Part shown: positions 18,178-27,017 of the stretch, one piece after another | How the letters are laid out: each line of letters opens with the position of its first letter | Position numbering within the stretch: the stretch's first letter is position 1 | From: Bacteroidota bacterium | GTDB lineage: Bacteria > Bacteroidota > Bacteroidia > Bacteroidales > Dysgonomonadaceae | Direction: 5' to 3' | NCBI GenBank assembly: GCA_023399295.1 | Contig: JAEWQF010000033.1 | Coordinates: 1 to 42,793, forward strand | DNA: 42,793 nucleotides | Notes under the pieces: model-generated | The model's database searches: none | What the model saw: only the letters and a program-made list of their open reading frames with translations | Told to the model about the DNA's origin: nothing | Position numbers and translations under genes: made by a program

Positions 18178-18927
18178 ATGAGTGTAAAGAAAAGGTACCA
18201 TTATGAGATAGAGGCACAGGAGATCGATTTCCGCCGCCGTCTGTCACTCAGATCGCTGACGAACCTCCTGCTGATCACTGCCGGTCGCAATGCCGATGAA
18301 AACGGATTCGGCCTGCTTGAGCTTCAAAACAACAACTACACCTGGGTCCTCTCACGGCTGGTGATTGATATGGAGCGGATACCTGATGAGAGCGATCGCG
18401 TTGGCATCGACACCTGGATCGAACAGGTCGGCAATGCCTTTACCGTTCGTAACTTCCGGCTATTCGATGGAGCCGGAGAGGTGATTGGCCATGCTGCCTC
18501 CTCCTGGGCGGTTATTGACATGGTGACGCGCCGAAGTGTTCAGCTTGATACGCTGCCGGTAATGCATCAGTTTGTGAGGAATGAGTCGACACCCATCGGT
18601 GAACCGGGTCGCATCCCCAATGTGGAGGGAGTGGTGGCCAACAGCTTTCAGGTGAAGTATAGTGACATCGATATCAACACCCACGCCAACAGCCTGAACT
18701 ATGTACAGTGGCTCTCGGATTGTTTTTCACTTGATTACTACCGAAATCACCGCATCCGTCGTTTTGAGATCAATTTCCTGAAAGAGATCATGTTTGGAGA
18801 TGTCGGAGAGGTATACAGGCAGGAACTTTCGGCAGGTGATTGTCTTTTTCAGATTGAAACACGCGACAAAGGGATTGCCTGTCGCGCACACATTCTCTTT
18901 GATGCGTTGCCAGGCACAGCGCTATGA
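18178..18927 (+). CDS. Acyl-ACP thioesterase (FatA/TesA-like)
   Basis: A 249-residue double-hotdog thioesterase that releases fatty acids from acyl carrier protein in the cytosol. The N-terminal hotdog is marked by the opening YEIEAQEIDFRRRLSLRSL and by WVLSRLVIDMERIP. The C-terminal hotdog carries the active-site stretch SDIDINTHANSLNYVQW, with the Asn/His pattern of plant-type enzymes. It ends with IACRAHILFD. Bacteroidales use such enzymes to set free fatty-acid pools; chain-length preference is unknown. The gene diverges from ruvA and converges on argR with a 6-bp overlap of the two stop regions. Confidence 0.9.
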   Translation: MSVKKRYHYEIEAQEIDFRRRLSLRSLTNLLLITAGRNADENGFGLLELQNNNYTWVLSRLVIDMERIPDESDRVGIDTWIEQVGNAFTVRNFRLFDGAGEVIGHAASSWAVIDMVTRRSVQLDTLPVMHQFVRNESTPIGEPGRIPNVEGVVANSFQVKYSDIDINTHANSLNYVQWLSDCFSLDYYRNHRIRRFEINFLKEIMFGDVGEVYRQELSAGDCLFQIETRDKGIACRAHILFDALPGTAL

Positions 18928-19398
18928 GTCGAAGAGTAATTTCAACGCATGGAGGATCTCCGATTGATCGGCATGCTCGTAGAGGATCAGTAACACCGTA
19001 TCGTAACCGGCAATGGTGCCCATCACCCCAATGATGTTGTTGACATCAATGTCACTGGCAATGCCTTTCGCATAACCGGCAGGCACCTTCATTACTGCCA
19101 TCTGACCGGAGAAGTCAATGTTGAGCAGCCCATGCCGTACAAAAGGGGCCATCTGTCCCTGCTTTCTCTTTTCTGTCTGCGTCAGCTGAATGGCCGGCAA
19201 CCGGTAGAAATAGTTGCCGGCGTTGTCGGGTGTCTTGGCGATCTTCATCTCCCTGAAATCGCGCGAGAGAGTGGCTTGTGTCAGCTCAAATCCTTCTTCC
19301 ACCAGACATTGCAGCAACTCCTCCTGGCTGTCGATCGTTCGATGCCCAAGGATACGGGCAATGACCTCGTGCCGTTGCTGTTTGGTCTTTTTCTCCAT
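18922..19398 (-). CDS. argR: Arginine repressor ArgR
   Basis: A 158-residue arginine-responsive regulator. The N-terminal winged helix includes SQEELLQCLVEEGF and the recognition segment LTQATLSRDFREMKIAKT, a strong ArgR mark. The C-terminal hexamerisation/arginine-binding domain has NIIGVMGTIAGYDTVLLIL. Most ArgR proteins read GTIAGDDT there, with both aspartates in the ligand site; here the first is Tyr132 and only Asp133 remains. It begins 8 bp after the LEA-type lipoprotein gene and so is the last gene of the smr-lipoprotein-argR operon. No arginine biosynthesis gene is in the window. Confidence 0.93.
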   Translation of the reverse strand: MEKKTKQQRHEVIARILGHRTIDSQEELLQCLVEEGFELTQATLSRDFREMKIAKTPDNAGNYFYRLPAIQLTQTEKRKQGQMAPFVRHGLLNIDFSGQMAVMKVPAGYAKGIASDIDVNNIIGVMGTIAGYDTVLLILYEHADQSEILHALKLLFDS

Positions 19399-19406
19399 CC
19401 CCAGTT

Positions 19407-19997
19407 TTATTTGCCACCAAAGGTGAAGAGCACAGGAATGGGTGCCGGCACCTTGACAAGTGTCTCACCCACGTAGAATTTAGGCCATAGCTTCACCGAT
19501 ACCGATGTTTCGTTGGGTGTGATGCCCAAAAAACCGCTCATCTCTCTGGTTACCCGCTCCTGCGAGTAGCGGTTGATGAGTCCTTTCAGGTCCACACTGA
19601 TGGGTACACCGATCACCTTTGTCTCACCCGGTTCAATCCGGATGGGGATGTCCATCTTCCCCTCCACAAAATCCATCTCATTGATCTGGATGGCATAATC
19701 CAGTGCATCGAGGAAGGCAGCTGTGGTATTGGGGTTGGTGACATCCATGTGGAGCGTCAAGCTGAAGGGAATTGTCTGCATCCCGGAGCCACCCGACAAG
19801 ATGGTGGCGATAGTAGCCAGGTTGGAGAGCGAGATGCCGGAAGCATCACCAAGGTTGAGCCCGGAGAGCTGGATGTTGCTGATAGAGTTGTAGCGGTATT
19901 CACTCTGGGCGAGCTGGTAGGCACCCCCAATCTTTGTCATGATGTCACAACCTGACAGCAGGATCATCAAACTGAGCATCAGAATTGATTTCTTCAT
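19407..19997 (-). CDS. LEA14-type lipoprotein
   Basis: A 196-residue predicted lipoprotein: a short basic start, a hydrophobic core and a lipobox ending at Cys (MILLSGC, Cys17). The body carries a late-embryogenesis-abundant type 2 (LEA14/WHy-like) beta-sandwich, seen in HMDVTNPNTTAAFLDALDYAIQINEMDFVEG (the first part gives the family's NPN motif), then PGETKVIGVPISVDL. It ends with a short proline-rich tail. The cellular role of these bacterial proteins is not established; envelope anchoring is inferred from the lipobox. It lies 15 bp after the Smr gene and 8 bp before argR. Confidence 0.8.
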   Translation of the reverse strand: MKKSILMLSLMILLSGCDIMTKIGGAYQLAQSEYRYNSISNIQLSGLNLGDASGISLSNLATIATILSGGSGMQTIPFSLTLHMDVTNPNTTAAFLDALDYAIQINEMDFVEGKMDIPIRIEPGETKVIGVPISVDLKGLINRYSQERVTREMSGFLGITPNETSVSVKLWPKFYVGETLVKVPAPIPVLFTFGGK

Positions 19998-20012
19998 TTT
20001 CTTGCTTTTATG

Positions 20013-21083
20013 TTACTTAATGGTGACCATGGTCGCACCATAGCCATACTCCTGAAAGGAGGCATCCTGATGGTAACAGGTTGGATGCCTTTTTTTCAGT
20101 TCGCTCAGAATCGCATTTTTCAATACACCGTCACCTTTGCCGTGAATGAATACGATTTTCTGATTTTTGTTACGCTGGTTTTCGGTCATCACCTCATTGA
20201 ATTTCTGCAACTGATACGCCAATACATCGGCATTGTCCATACCGGCAGTGGTGTCGAGCAACTGATCGATGTGCAGATCCACTTCAATGGGTGTGTTTTT
20301 CTCTCTCTTTTCGATCCGTTCTATCCGGGGACGTTTCTGCGGAGCTTCTTTCTCCCTGATAGCTTTTTCAATCTCACCCGCCGAGACCAGCATCTCCCTT
20401 TCGGGCTGATCGTTACGGATGATGTAAAAGAGCAGAGCATCTTCCTCGAAATAGTCGTTCTCACGGAAGCTGTGTAGCTTGTAGAACTTCACCGTGTCGA
20501 TGCGCAGCTCTACCGAGCAGGGATTCTTGAATCGATAGGGTTTGTTGTGTTTGAAAGCGATGAACTGTAGCGACACCTTCTCCAGCTCGTTGAGCCGTTC
20601 CTTGCCGAACTCCTCCAGGAAGATCTTTGTATTGGGCTCCACGCTTCCGCTGCAGCGACTCTTCCAGCTGTTGTTCTCACGGCTCATGTAATTGAAGAAG
20701 AGCCAGTAGTTGCTGTCGTTCACGAAGTAACATTCGTAACCTGTGGTTGAGAGATTCTTCACATCCGTGGGGAGAAAGGCCAGACAGGCTGTGATCTGTT
20801 CACCTTCGCGGGTCTCCTCCGGGATGTGTGTGACGTTTACAGTTGCTTCGGGTGTCATCTGCTGACTCTTTGCTTGAACGATCAGATCCTCTTTTTCGGC
20901 AACCTGACCCATCTTCTCGTTGCCAGCCGCTTCCACTACCACGCAATCTGTAATCAGTACCGGCAGATCGAACCCATGTTCATCCTCCACCATTACCAGC
21001 TGTTTGTTGAGAAAACCTTTGACAGTACCACCTCCCACTGTACTGAGAAACCGTACCTTGTCACCTACCGATAATTTGTTCAT
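20013..21083 (-). CDS. DUF2027 and Smr-domain protein
   Basis: A 356-residue protein of Bacteroidetes-typical architecture. The N-terminus looks like a small barrel with VGDKVRFLSTVGGGTVKGF. The middle is a DUF2027 beta-rich domain (about 110-230). A Lys/Glu/Arg-rich linker follows, and the C-terminus is an Smr domain (about 275-356) with the expected DLH (VDLHIDQLL) and HGKGDG motifs (IVFIHGKGDGVLKNAI). Smr domains are nucleases in MutS2 and in some stand-alone proteins. Here the DLH and HGxG signatures are intact, so nuclease activity is possible but unproven. First gene of the operon with the lipoprotein and argR; I found no convincing promoter. Confidence 0.86.
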   Translation of the reverse strand: MNKLSVGDKVRFLSTVGGGTVKGFLNKQLVMVEDEHGFDLPVLITDCVVVEAAGNEKMGQVAEKEDLIVQAKSQQMTPEATVNVTHIPEETREGEQITACLAFLPTDVKNLSTTGYECYFVNDSNYWLFFNYMSRENNSWKSRCSGSVEPNTKIFLEEFGKERLNELEKVSLQFIAFKHNKPYRFKNPCSVELRIDTVKFYKLHSFRENDYFEEDALLFYIIRNDQPEREMLVSAGEIEKAIREKEAPQKRPRIERIEKREKNTPIEVDLHIDQLLDTTAGMDNADVLAYQLQKFNEVMTENQRNKNQKIVFIHGKGDGVLKNAILSELKKRHPTCYHQDASFQEYGYGATMVTIK

Positions 21084-21154
21084 TTGTTTGATCTTCCTGT
21101 TACACCTAAGGCCAATAATTCCCGGATGGAAATCTCCAATTGTGGTGTGTAATG

Positions 21155-21186
21155 TTTGTTAGCTGTTGCAAAGATGACTAATTTTG
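21155..21186 (+). promoter_or_regulatory. Promoter of queA
   Basis: The -33 box TTTG (21155-21158), a 20-nt spacer and the -7 box TAATTTTG (21179-21186) form a full match to the Bacteroidetes sigma-ABfr promoter. Transcription would start near 21193, giving a leader of about 45 nt that contains the dyad at 21208-21228. Confidence 0.75.
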
Positions 21187-21207
21187 CACAATAAATGCAT
21201 TAATAAA

Positions 21208-21228
21208 TCCGAAAAATCATTTTTCCGA
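21208..21228. promoter_or_regulatory. 21-bp dyad in the queA leader
   Basis: The arms TCCGAAAAAT and ATTTTTCCGA are arranged symmetrically around a single central C, with one mismatched pair. The one-base centre makes an RNA hairpin unlikely without opening the stem, so a protein-binding site is more plausible. It lies 9 bp before the queA start and after the predicted transcription start. No known operator is recognised. Confidence 0.45.
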
Positions 21229-21237
21229 TAATAAAAA

Positions 21238-22482
21238 ATGAAAAAAGAGGAGATTGCCCATCTGCCCATATCCCGCTTCAGTTACCACCTTCCCGATGAC
21301 CTGATTGCCCGGTATCCACTCCCTCAACGGGATGGCTCCCGCCTGTTGCTCTATGGCGAGGGAGCCATCCACTCGGCCCAGTTTACCGATCTCCCCGAAC
21401 AGCTTCCGGTGGGAAGCATGTTGCTTTTCAACAACACCCGTGTGATACATGCCCGACTGCTCTTCTACAAACCGGGTGGTACCCGCATTGAGATATTCTG
21501 TCTGACCCCTTCCCGGCCTGCCGATTATGCGGTCAACTTCCAGCAACATCAATCATGTACCTGGCTCTGTATGACCGGCAATGCCAGGCGATGGCGAGAA
21601 GGAGCACTGGAGATGAAGGTGCCGACTGGCAAGGGAGAGGTGACACTCAAAGCTGAAAGGGTGACACCTCATGGCTCCGAGACGGAGATCCGTTTCAGTT
21701 GGGACAATGACCACTTCACCTTCTCAGAACTGTTGGATGCCGCGGGCCGACTGCCCATCCCTCCCTACCTGGGTCGCCCTTCGGAAGAGCAGGATGAGAT
21801 GACCTACCAGACTGTCTATTCCCGCATCGAAGGGTCTGTGGCCGCCCCCACAGCCGGATTGCACTTCACGCCGCAAGTGATGGATCAACTACAGGCCAGA
21901 GGGATCAAAACCGCGGAGGTGACGCTGCATGTGGGTGCCGGCACCTTTCGCCCCGTGAAGAGTGAGACCATTGCCGGTCACGATATGCACACCGAGTTCA
22001 TCTCTGTGGAACGTGAAACCATCGAGAGGCTGCTCCACCATCAGGGGAAACTGATCGTGGTGGGTACCACCTCCCTGCGCACGGTGGAGAGCCTTTATTA
22101 TATCGGCAGGAAGTTATACGACAAACCCGACTTGCAACCCCATGAGCTGACCGTGAAACAGTGGGAGCCTTATGAGGAGGAGCAGCCGATCACTACCGGT
22201 GATGCGTTGCGAAGCATTCTCACCTATCTGGATCGCACGGGTGAACAACGTTTGATGGCCGACACGCAGATCCTTATCGCACCCGGTTACGCTTTTCATT
22301 TTCCCGATGCGCTCCTGACAAACTTCCACCAGCCGCAGAGCACATTGCTGCTGCTGATAGCCGCCTTCGTGGGCGATGATTGGAAGAAGATATACCACCA
22401 TGCCCTGCAGGAAGGATTTCGCTTCCTGAGTTATGGCGACAGCTCCCTGTTATGGAAAAAGGCCAAAGAAGAATGTATTTAG
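21238..22482 (+). CDS. queA: QueA-type S-adenosylmethionine:tRNA ribosyltransferase-isomerase, long form
   Basis: A 414-residue cytosolic enzyme family that transfers the ribosyl part of S-adenosylmethionine to 7-aminomethyl-7-deazaguanine in tRNA, making epoxyqueuosine. Family landmarks are the start LPISRFSYHLPDDLIARYPL, then RDGSRLLLY, FNNTRVIHARL, the motif APTAGLHFTP, HVGAGTFRPVKSETI and the C-terminal TNFHQPQSTLLLLIAAF. It is longer than standard QueA (about 350), with an extra stretch around residues 90-150 that includes WLCMTGNARRWREG. Bacteroidales commonly hold a long paralogue besides canonical QueA, so it may be that paralogue rather than the housekeeping enzyme. It has its own strong promoter. 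No other queuosine gene is nearby. Confidence 0.85.
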   Translation: MKKEEIAHLPISRFSYHLPDDLIARYPLPQRDGSRLLLYGEGAIHSAQFTDLPEQLPVGSMLLFNNTRVIHARLLFYKPGGTRIEIFCLTPSRPADYAVNFQQHQSCTWLCMTGNARRWREGALEMKVPTGKGEVTLKAERVTPHGSETEIRFSWDNDHFTFSELLDAAGRLPIPPYLGRPSEEQDEMTYQTVYSRIEGSVAAPTAGLHFTPQVMDQLQARGIKTAEVTLHVGAGTFRPVKSETIAGHDMHTEFISVERETIERLLHHQGKLIVVGTTSLRTVESLYYIGRKLYDKPDLQPHELTVKQWEPYEEEQPITTGDALRSILTYLDRTGEQRLMADTQILIAPGYAFHFPDALLTNFHQPQSTLLLLIAAFVGDDWKKIYHHALQEGFRFLSYGDSSLLWKKAKEECI

Positions 22483-22580
22483 GTTAAAAATAGCGCTGAA
22501 CCAAAGCGCATTCAACCATTTTTTCGTATCATTGCAACAGAAATAAAATCAAGTCAGAACGCACTACTGGTTCCATCACA

Positions 22581-25500
22581 TTGGTAAAGAAGATAGCACG
22601 CATACTCGCAATCATCGTTGTAAGTATCATATTGGTCAATATCATACTCTACATCGCACTGAGCGTACCTGCCCTCCAGAAGAAGGCTGCCGACCTGGCC
22701 ATCGGCAAACTGAAACCGATGATCGATACGGAGGTATCGCTTGACGGTATCCGCATCAAGCTCTTCAACACAGTAGAATTGAAGGGACTCTATCTGGAGG
22801 ACCAGCAAAAGGATACCCTGCTCTACGCCGAGCGGATCGCCGTGCGCATTCACGCACTGGAGCTGCTAAAGAAGAACATCTACGTGCAGAAGGCAGGGCT
22901 GGAGAATCTTGTGGCACAGGTGCACCGTGCCTCACCCGAAGAACCGTTCAACTTCCAGTTTCTGATCGATGCCTTTGCCGGCGAAAAGGACACCACGAAG
23001 GTGGCAAAGAGCCAGTGGCGTATTACCGCTGAGGAGCTGTTGATCAAAGAGGCATCCCTGCATTACCATGTCGATTCGGCCCCCCGCACTCCGGGACAGT
23101 TCAATGTGAATCACATCGATCTGCACCATTTCAATTTCAGGGGCAATGCCGATTTTGAAAGCATTGAAAAGATGCAGGCGGATATCAGGCTGTTGGGATT
23201 CACTGAGCTGAATGCCGGGCTGACACTGTACAACCTCAGCACCTCGGTGAAGGGTAAGGGCACAGCGCTGGAGAGCAAAGGGTTGAAACTGCATCTCAAC
23301 AATACGGAGCTGGAGGTGGCAGAGGCCCTCTACGACCGTGAGATCAAGGCCTTCTCCATCAAGACGGAGAGTGAGAGGGCCGACCCGCGTGATGTCGCCC
23401 TCTTCACCTCCCGATTGTCGCACCTCAACAAACCCATCTCGTTTCAGATCGATGCAGAAGGAACGCTGCCGCAGGCATCGCTCACCACCTTCATGTTTCA
23501 TTATGGGGATGAAACCCATATCAACCTTAGAGGCATGATCGCCGATTTCCGCAATTTTGAAAAGAGCGACCTGCAGGTGCACATCGCTGCACTCGATCTG
23601 TCACAGGAGGATCTACAGTCATTTATCCGGATCGGACCGCCCGCTTTTATATCACCACCTCAACTGTTGGCGTTGGGTGATCTGAATCTGCGGATGCGTG
23701 TGGTTGGCAGGATGAACAACTTTCGCTACAATGGCAGGGTGGATACGGAACAGGGAGAAGTGGTACTGAACGGCAATGGTTCTATCCGCAACAAGTTTAA
23801 GTTGATGACTTTTGAGGGTCCGGTGCGAGCCGATGAGATTCATCTGGCGAATATCCTGGGTGAGAAAACCGGACTGGGGGATGCCACCCTCGCGACGGAA
23901 ATGAAGTTGACAATTGAGCCGTCACTGGTCACTGTCGATGCCAACGGCAGCATTGAATCGGCATACTACAAAGGTTATCATTATGCCGGGCTCAATTTTG
24001 ATGGCCGCTACAGTGGCAACAATGTCACAGCGCATATCACAAGCGATGGGGAGCGAAATGGTCTCGATCTGACTGGCGACATCACCTTTGGTGAGGAGCT
24101 GCGGTTCGATGTGGAAGGAAGCGTCAATCAGTTGGATCTGCGCCCATTCCTGATGATGGGACACTGGATCGACCCGCGGGTGAGCCTTACCCTCGATGGT
24201 GAGATGACAGGACGCAGCCTCGATGAGATGACCGGCACACTGGTGATTGACAACACCTCGCTGATGGACAACAATTTTATCTACAACCCCGGCCCCATCT
24301 ACCTCCAGGCACTGGGCGACAGTGGAGAGGGGAAGAAGCTGCAGCTCTACTCATCCTTCCTGGAGGCCGAGATGAGCGGCGATTACTATTTCTCAACCAT
24401 CGCCCACGAACTGATGCAGGTGCTGCATCCACACCTGCCCTCGGTGATCACCGCCTCCCGGCAATCAGCGGAGGCTTTCAATAACTTTCAGTTTGACCTG
24501 CTGATAAAGAATACGGAAGATCTCTCATTCGCCTTCGGATTGCCTGCTTACAATGTGGAACATGCCACACTGAAAGGTGTGGTGAATATGACATCGGATG
24601 AACCGTTGCGGATAGATGGCTATCTTCCCCGGCTGATGATGGGAAACAGCGATATTCGTGAATCACGACTGGGAGTGACCACTTCAACCTCCGGTGGCAT
24701 CGGGTTGAATGTCAACAGTTACCTGGTACAGGATAACGGCTTCATCAACGCACGGCTCAACAGTGATGCGGTAGCCGATAAACTGACAAACCAACTCGCT
24801 TTCGACCTTCAAAAGGGAAATAGCAGCGCCGACGGTGAGATGCTGATCACCATGGATTTCCTGCGCGATGAAAGTGACCAGCTGGCATCCGATATCCGGA
24901 TACACCCCACCAGCGTGATGTTCAATGGGAAAAGAGTTGACTTCAGCGATGCAGCCATTGCCTACCGGAAGGAACGGATCACCATCAACAACTTCGGACT
25001 GAGTGAGGATCAGATGCTGCTGCTTGGCATCGAGGGTGTGGCATCAAAAAGTGAAGCTGACTATGTGAGGGTCTACTTCAACAACACTGAGCTGGCCAAC
25101 ATCCTGTCAGCCTTCAACGTGTCACACTTCGCAGGTTCCATCAACGGCGACATCTATATCAGGCAGTTGCTGGAGAGTCCGATGGTGCACACCGAGGAGC
25201 TCCGGATCGACAACATTACGGTGTACAATGATACCATAGGCACTTTCAACATTGAAGCCAACTGGGACAACCTCTACTCCGGTCTCGACCTGAACGCTTT
25301 CCTCGTCAACGGTGACAAACACCTGCTCGATCTGACCGGTTATGTTCCACTGGGCGGGAAGAGTCCCCTGCCGATGGATGTCAACCTGCGTATCCAGGAT
25401 TTCAACCTCAAAGCAATACAACCGCTCACCACCTCGATCTTCAGTGAGTTGTCCGGTGCTGTTAACTCAGAAGTAGCCATCACCGGCAAACCCACGGCAC

Positions 25501-27008
25501 CGGTCACCCGTGGCTGGTTGGGTATCGACAAGGGGGAGATGAAGGTGGCGTTCACCAACGTCACTTATTTCGTGTCCGACACCATTGATATCAACCCCGA
25601 CAATGTGGGATTGCGTAACCTGGTGATTCGCGACCAGAACAACCGTACTGCTACGCTCAATATCAACCTGTCGCACACCAACTTCGGCGGGATGGCCTAC
25701 AACGCTTCCATCCGGATGAACGACTTTATGCTGCTCAACAACGAGAATCGTACCGATCTGATGGCCTATGGCAACCTGCGTCTATCGGGTGATCTTACTG
25801 TGAGCGGTTCACAGGGCGGTATCTATGGCAGCGGGAATCTTTCCAGTACCAGCCGGTCGGAAGTAACGGTGGTGCTTCCCCAGACAGCCCGAGCCACCGA
25901 ATACAGCGGAGTGGTTTATATCAATACACCACAACAGAACGATTCGTTGTCGTTCCTTAAAAGAAACAACAACGGAGCGGAGAAGAGTTCATCCTCTCTT
26001 TCTTCCGGTATTCCAATTGTGATGCGCGTAACTGTCAACCTCACACCCATGTTGGAGGCTGCCGTGGTGCTCGATCCGACTACCGGAAACGCATTGGAGG
26101 TGAGTGGTGAGGGCGAAGTGAACCTGGAATTCAATTCCAAATCCACCCCCCCTGTACGCCTCTATGGCGATTATGTCATCAACAACGGTAAGTTCCATTA
26201 CAACCTTCAGAACCTGCGTACCATTGACTTTAGAATACGGGAGGGGAGCCGCCTTACCATGGAGGGAAACCCGCTCAACACGCAGTTCAACATCACAGCC
26301 TACCTGCCGGTAAAAGCAGACCTGGCGGCACTCAGCCCCACCTTCACCAGTGAACTTGCCAACACACGAGTACCGGTGAATGCATTGTTGCATATCCTGG
26401 GTGACCTGGAGGCAATGGACCTGCGGTACGATATCGAATTACCCGAGAGCTCGAATGATATCCAACAGCGGGTGAACAGCTTCATCAACACCGAAGAGAC
26501 AAAGATCCTGCAATTTGCCTACCTGGCTACCACCGGCAGTTTCATCCCTTCTGAGGGTTCACCTGAGATGAATTTCGGTCCTTCGGTCTTCAGCCGTTTT
26601 GCCTCCAACACGCTGGCCAGGGGTTTGGATGCCCTTTTTGCAAGCGCCCTCAGCGACAACTGGTCCATCAGCACCAACCTGGAATCGGTAGACGGCACCC
26701 TCGACAATGTGCGGATGGGGGTCGATGTCTCTACCCGGTTGCTCGATGACCGCCTGCGCATCACCACCAATCTGAGCTATGGCGACAACAGCATGTTGGC
26801 CACTCAGCAGGCTTTCATGGGTGAGTTCGAGCTGGAATATGACATCAACAACTGGTTCATGATCCGGGCATTCAACCGTGCCAACGAGCGTTTCTACCGA
26901 CGCACACCCACCACACAGGGTGTGGGGGTGGTGGTGACAAAGGAGGCCCGCTCGTTCCGTGAACTGTTCGATTTCCGGGTGATCAGGAGAAAGGATGATA
27001 ACGATTAG
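22581..27008 (+). CDS. tamB: TamB-type translocation and assembly module protein
   Basis: A 1,475-residue inner-membrane-anchored protein that spans the periplasm. One N-terminal membrane helix (about residues 6-30) is followed by a long series of AsmA-like beta repeats, and the TamB/DUF490 domain is at the C-terminus (about 1,050-1,475; landmarks PPVRLYGDYVINNGKFHYNL and LPESSNDIQQRVNSF). TamB-like proteins form grooves that move phospholipid and, with TamA, help insert outer-membrane proteins. No ATG precedes the membrane helix in frame; the only reasonable start is TTG at 22581. A weak -7-like TATCATTG lies about 45 bp upstream. The TamL lipoprotein gene follows after 9 bp, so they work as a pair. 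Confidence 0.92.
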   Translation: MVKKIARILAIIVVSIILVNIILYIALSVPALQKKAADLAIGKLKPMIDTEVSLDGIRIKLFNTVELKGLYLEDQQKDTLLYAERIAVRIHALELLKKNIYVQKAGLENLVAQVHRASPEEPFNFQFLIDAFAGEKDTTKVAKSQWRITAEELLIKEASLHYHVDSAPRTPGQFNVNHIDLHHFNFRGNADFESIEKMQADIRLLGFTELNAGLTLYNLSTSVKGKGTALESKGLKLHLNNTELEVAEALYDREIKAFSIKTESERADPRDVALFTSRLSHLNKPISFQIDAEGTLPQASLTTFMFHYGDETHINLRGMIADFRNFEKSDLQVHIAALDLSQEDLQSFIRIGPPAFISPPQLLALGDLNLRMRVVGRMNNFRYNGRVDTEQGEVVLNGNGSIRNKFKLMTFEGPVRADEIHLANILGEKTGLGDATLATEMKLTIEPSLVTVDANGSIESAYYKGYHYAGLNFDGRYSGNNVTAHITSDGERNGLDLTGDITFGEELRFDVEGSVNQLDLRPFLMMGHWIDPRVSLTLDGEMTGRSLDEMTGTLVIDNTSLMDNNFIYNPGPIYLQALGDSGEGKKLQLYSSFLEAEMSGDYYFSTIAHELMQVLHPHLPSVITASRQSAEAFNNFQFDLLIKNTEDLSFAFGLPAYNVEHATLKGVVNMTSDEPLRIDGYLPRLMMGNSDIRESRLGVTTSTSGGIGLNVNSYLVQDNGFINARLNSDAVADKLTNQLAFDLQKGNSSADGEMLITMDFLRDESDQLASDIRIHPTSVMFNGKRVDFSDAAIAYRKERITINNFGLSEDQMLLLGIEGVASKSEADYVRVYFNNTELANILSAFNVSHFAGSINGDIYIRQLLESPMVHTEELRIDNITVYNDTIGTFNIEANWDNLYSGLDLNAFLVNGDKHLLDLTGYVPLGGKSPLPMDVNLRIQDFNLKAIQPLTTSIFSELSGAVNSEVAITGKPTAPVTRGWLGIDKGEMKVAFTNVTYFVSDTIDINPDNVGLRNLVIRDQNNRTATLNINLSHTNFGGMAYNASIRMNDFMLLNNENRTDLMAYGNLRLSGDLTVSGSQGGIYGSGNLSSTSRSEVTVVLPQTARATEYSGVVYINTPQQNDSLSFLKRNNNGAEKSSSSLSSGIPIVMRVTVNLTPMLEAAVVLDPTTGNALEVSGEGEVNLEFNSKSTPPVRLYGDYVINNGKFHYNLQNLRTIDFRIREGSRLTMEGNPLNTQFNITAYLPVKADLAALSPTFTSELANTRVPVNALLHILGDLEAMDLRYDIELPESSNDIQQRVNSFINTEETKILQFAYLATTGSFIPSEGSPEMNFGPSVFSRFASNTLARGLDALFASALSDNWSISTNLESVDGTLDNVRMGVDVSTRLLDDRLRITTNLSYGDNSMLATQQAFMGEFELEYDINNWFMIRAFNRANERFYRRTPTTQGVGVVVTKEARSFRELFDFRVIRRKDDND

Positions 27009-27017
27009 GATTCTCTT

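Noticed and set aside
22494..22528. A GCGCT/AGCGC hairpin followed by a T run after queA
   Set aside because: The stem is only five pairs and the T run begins about nine bases after it, so it is too weak to call a terminator.
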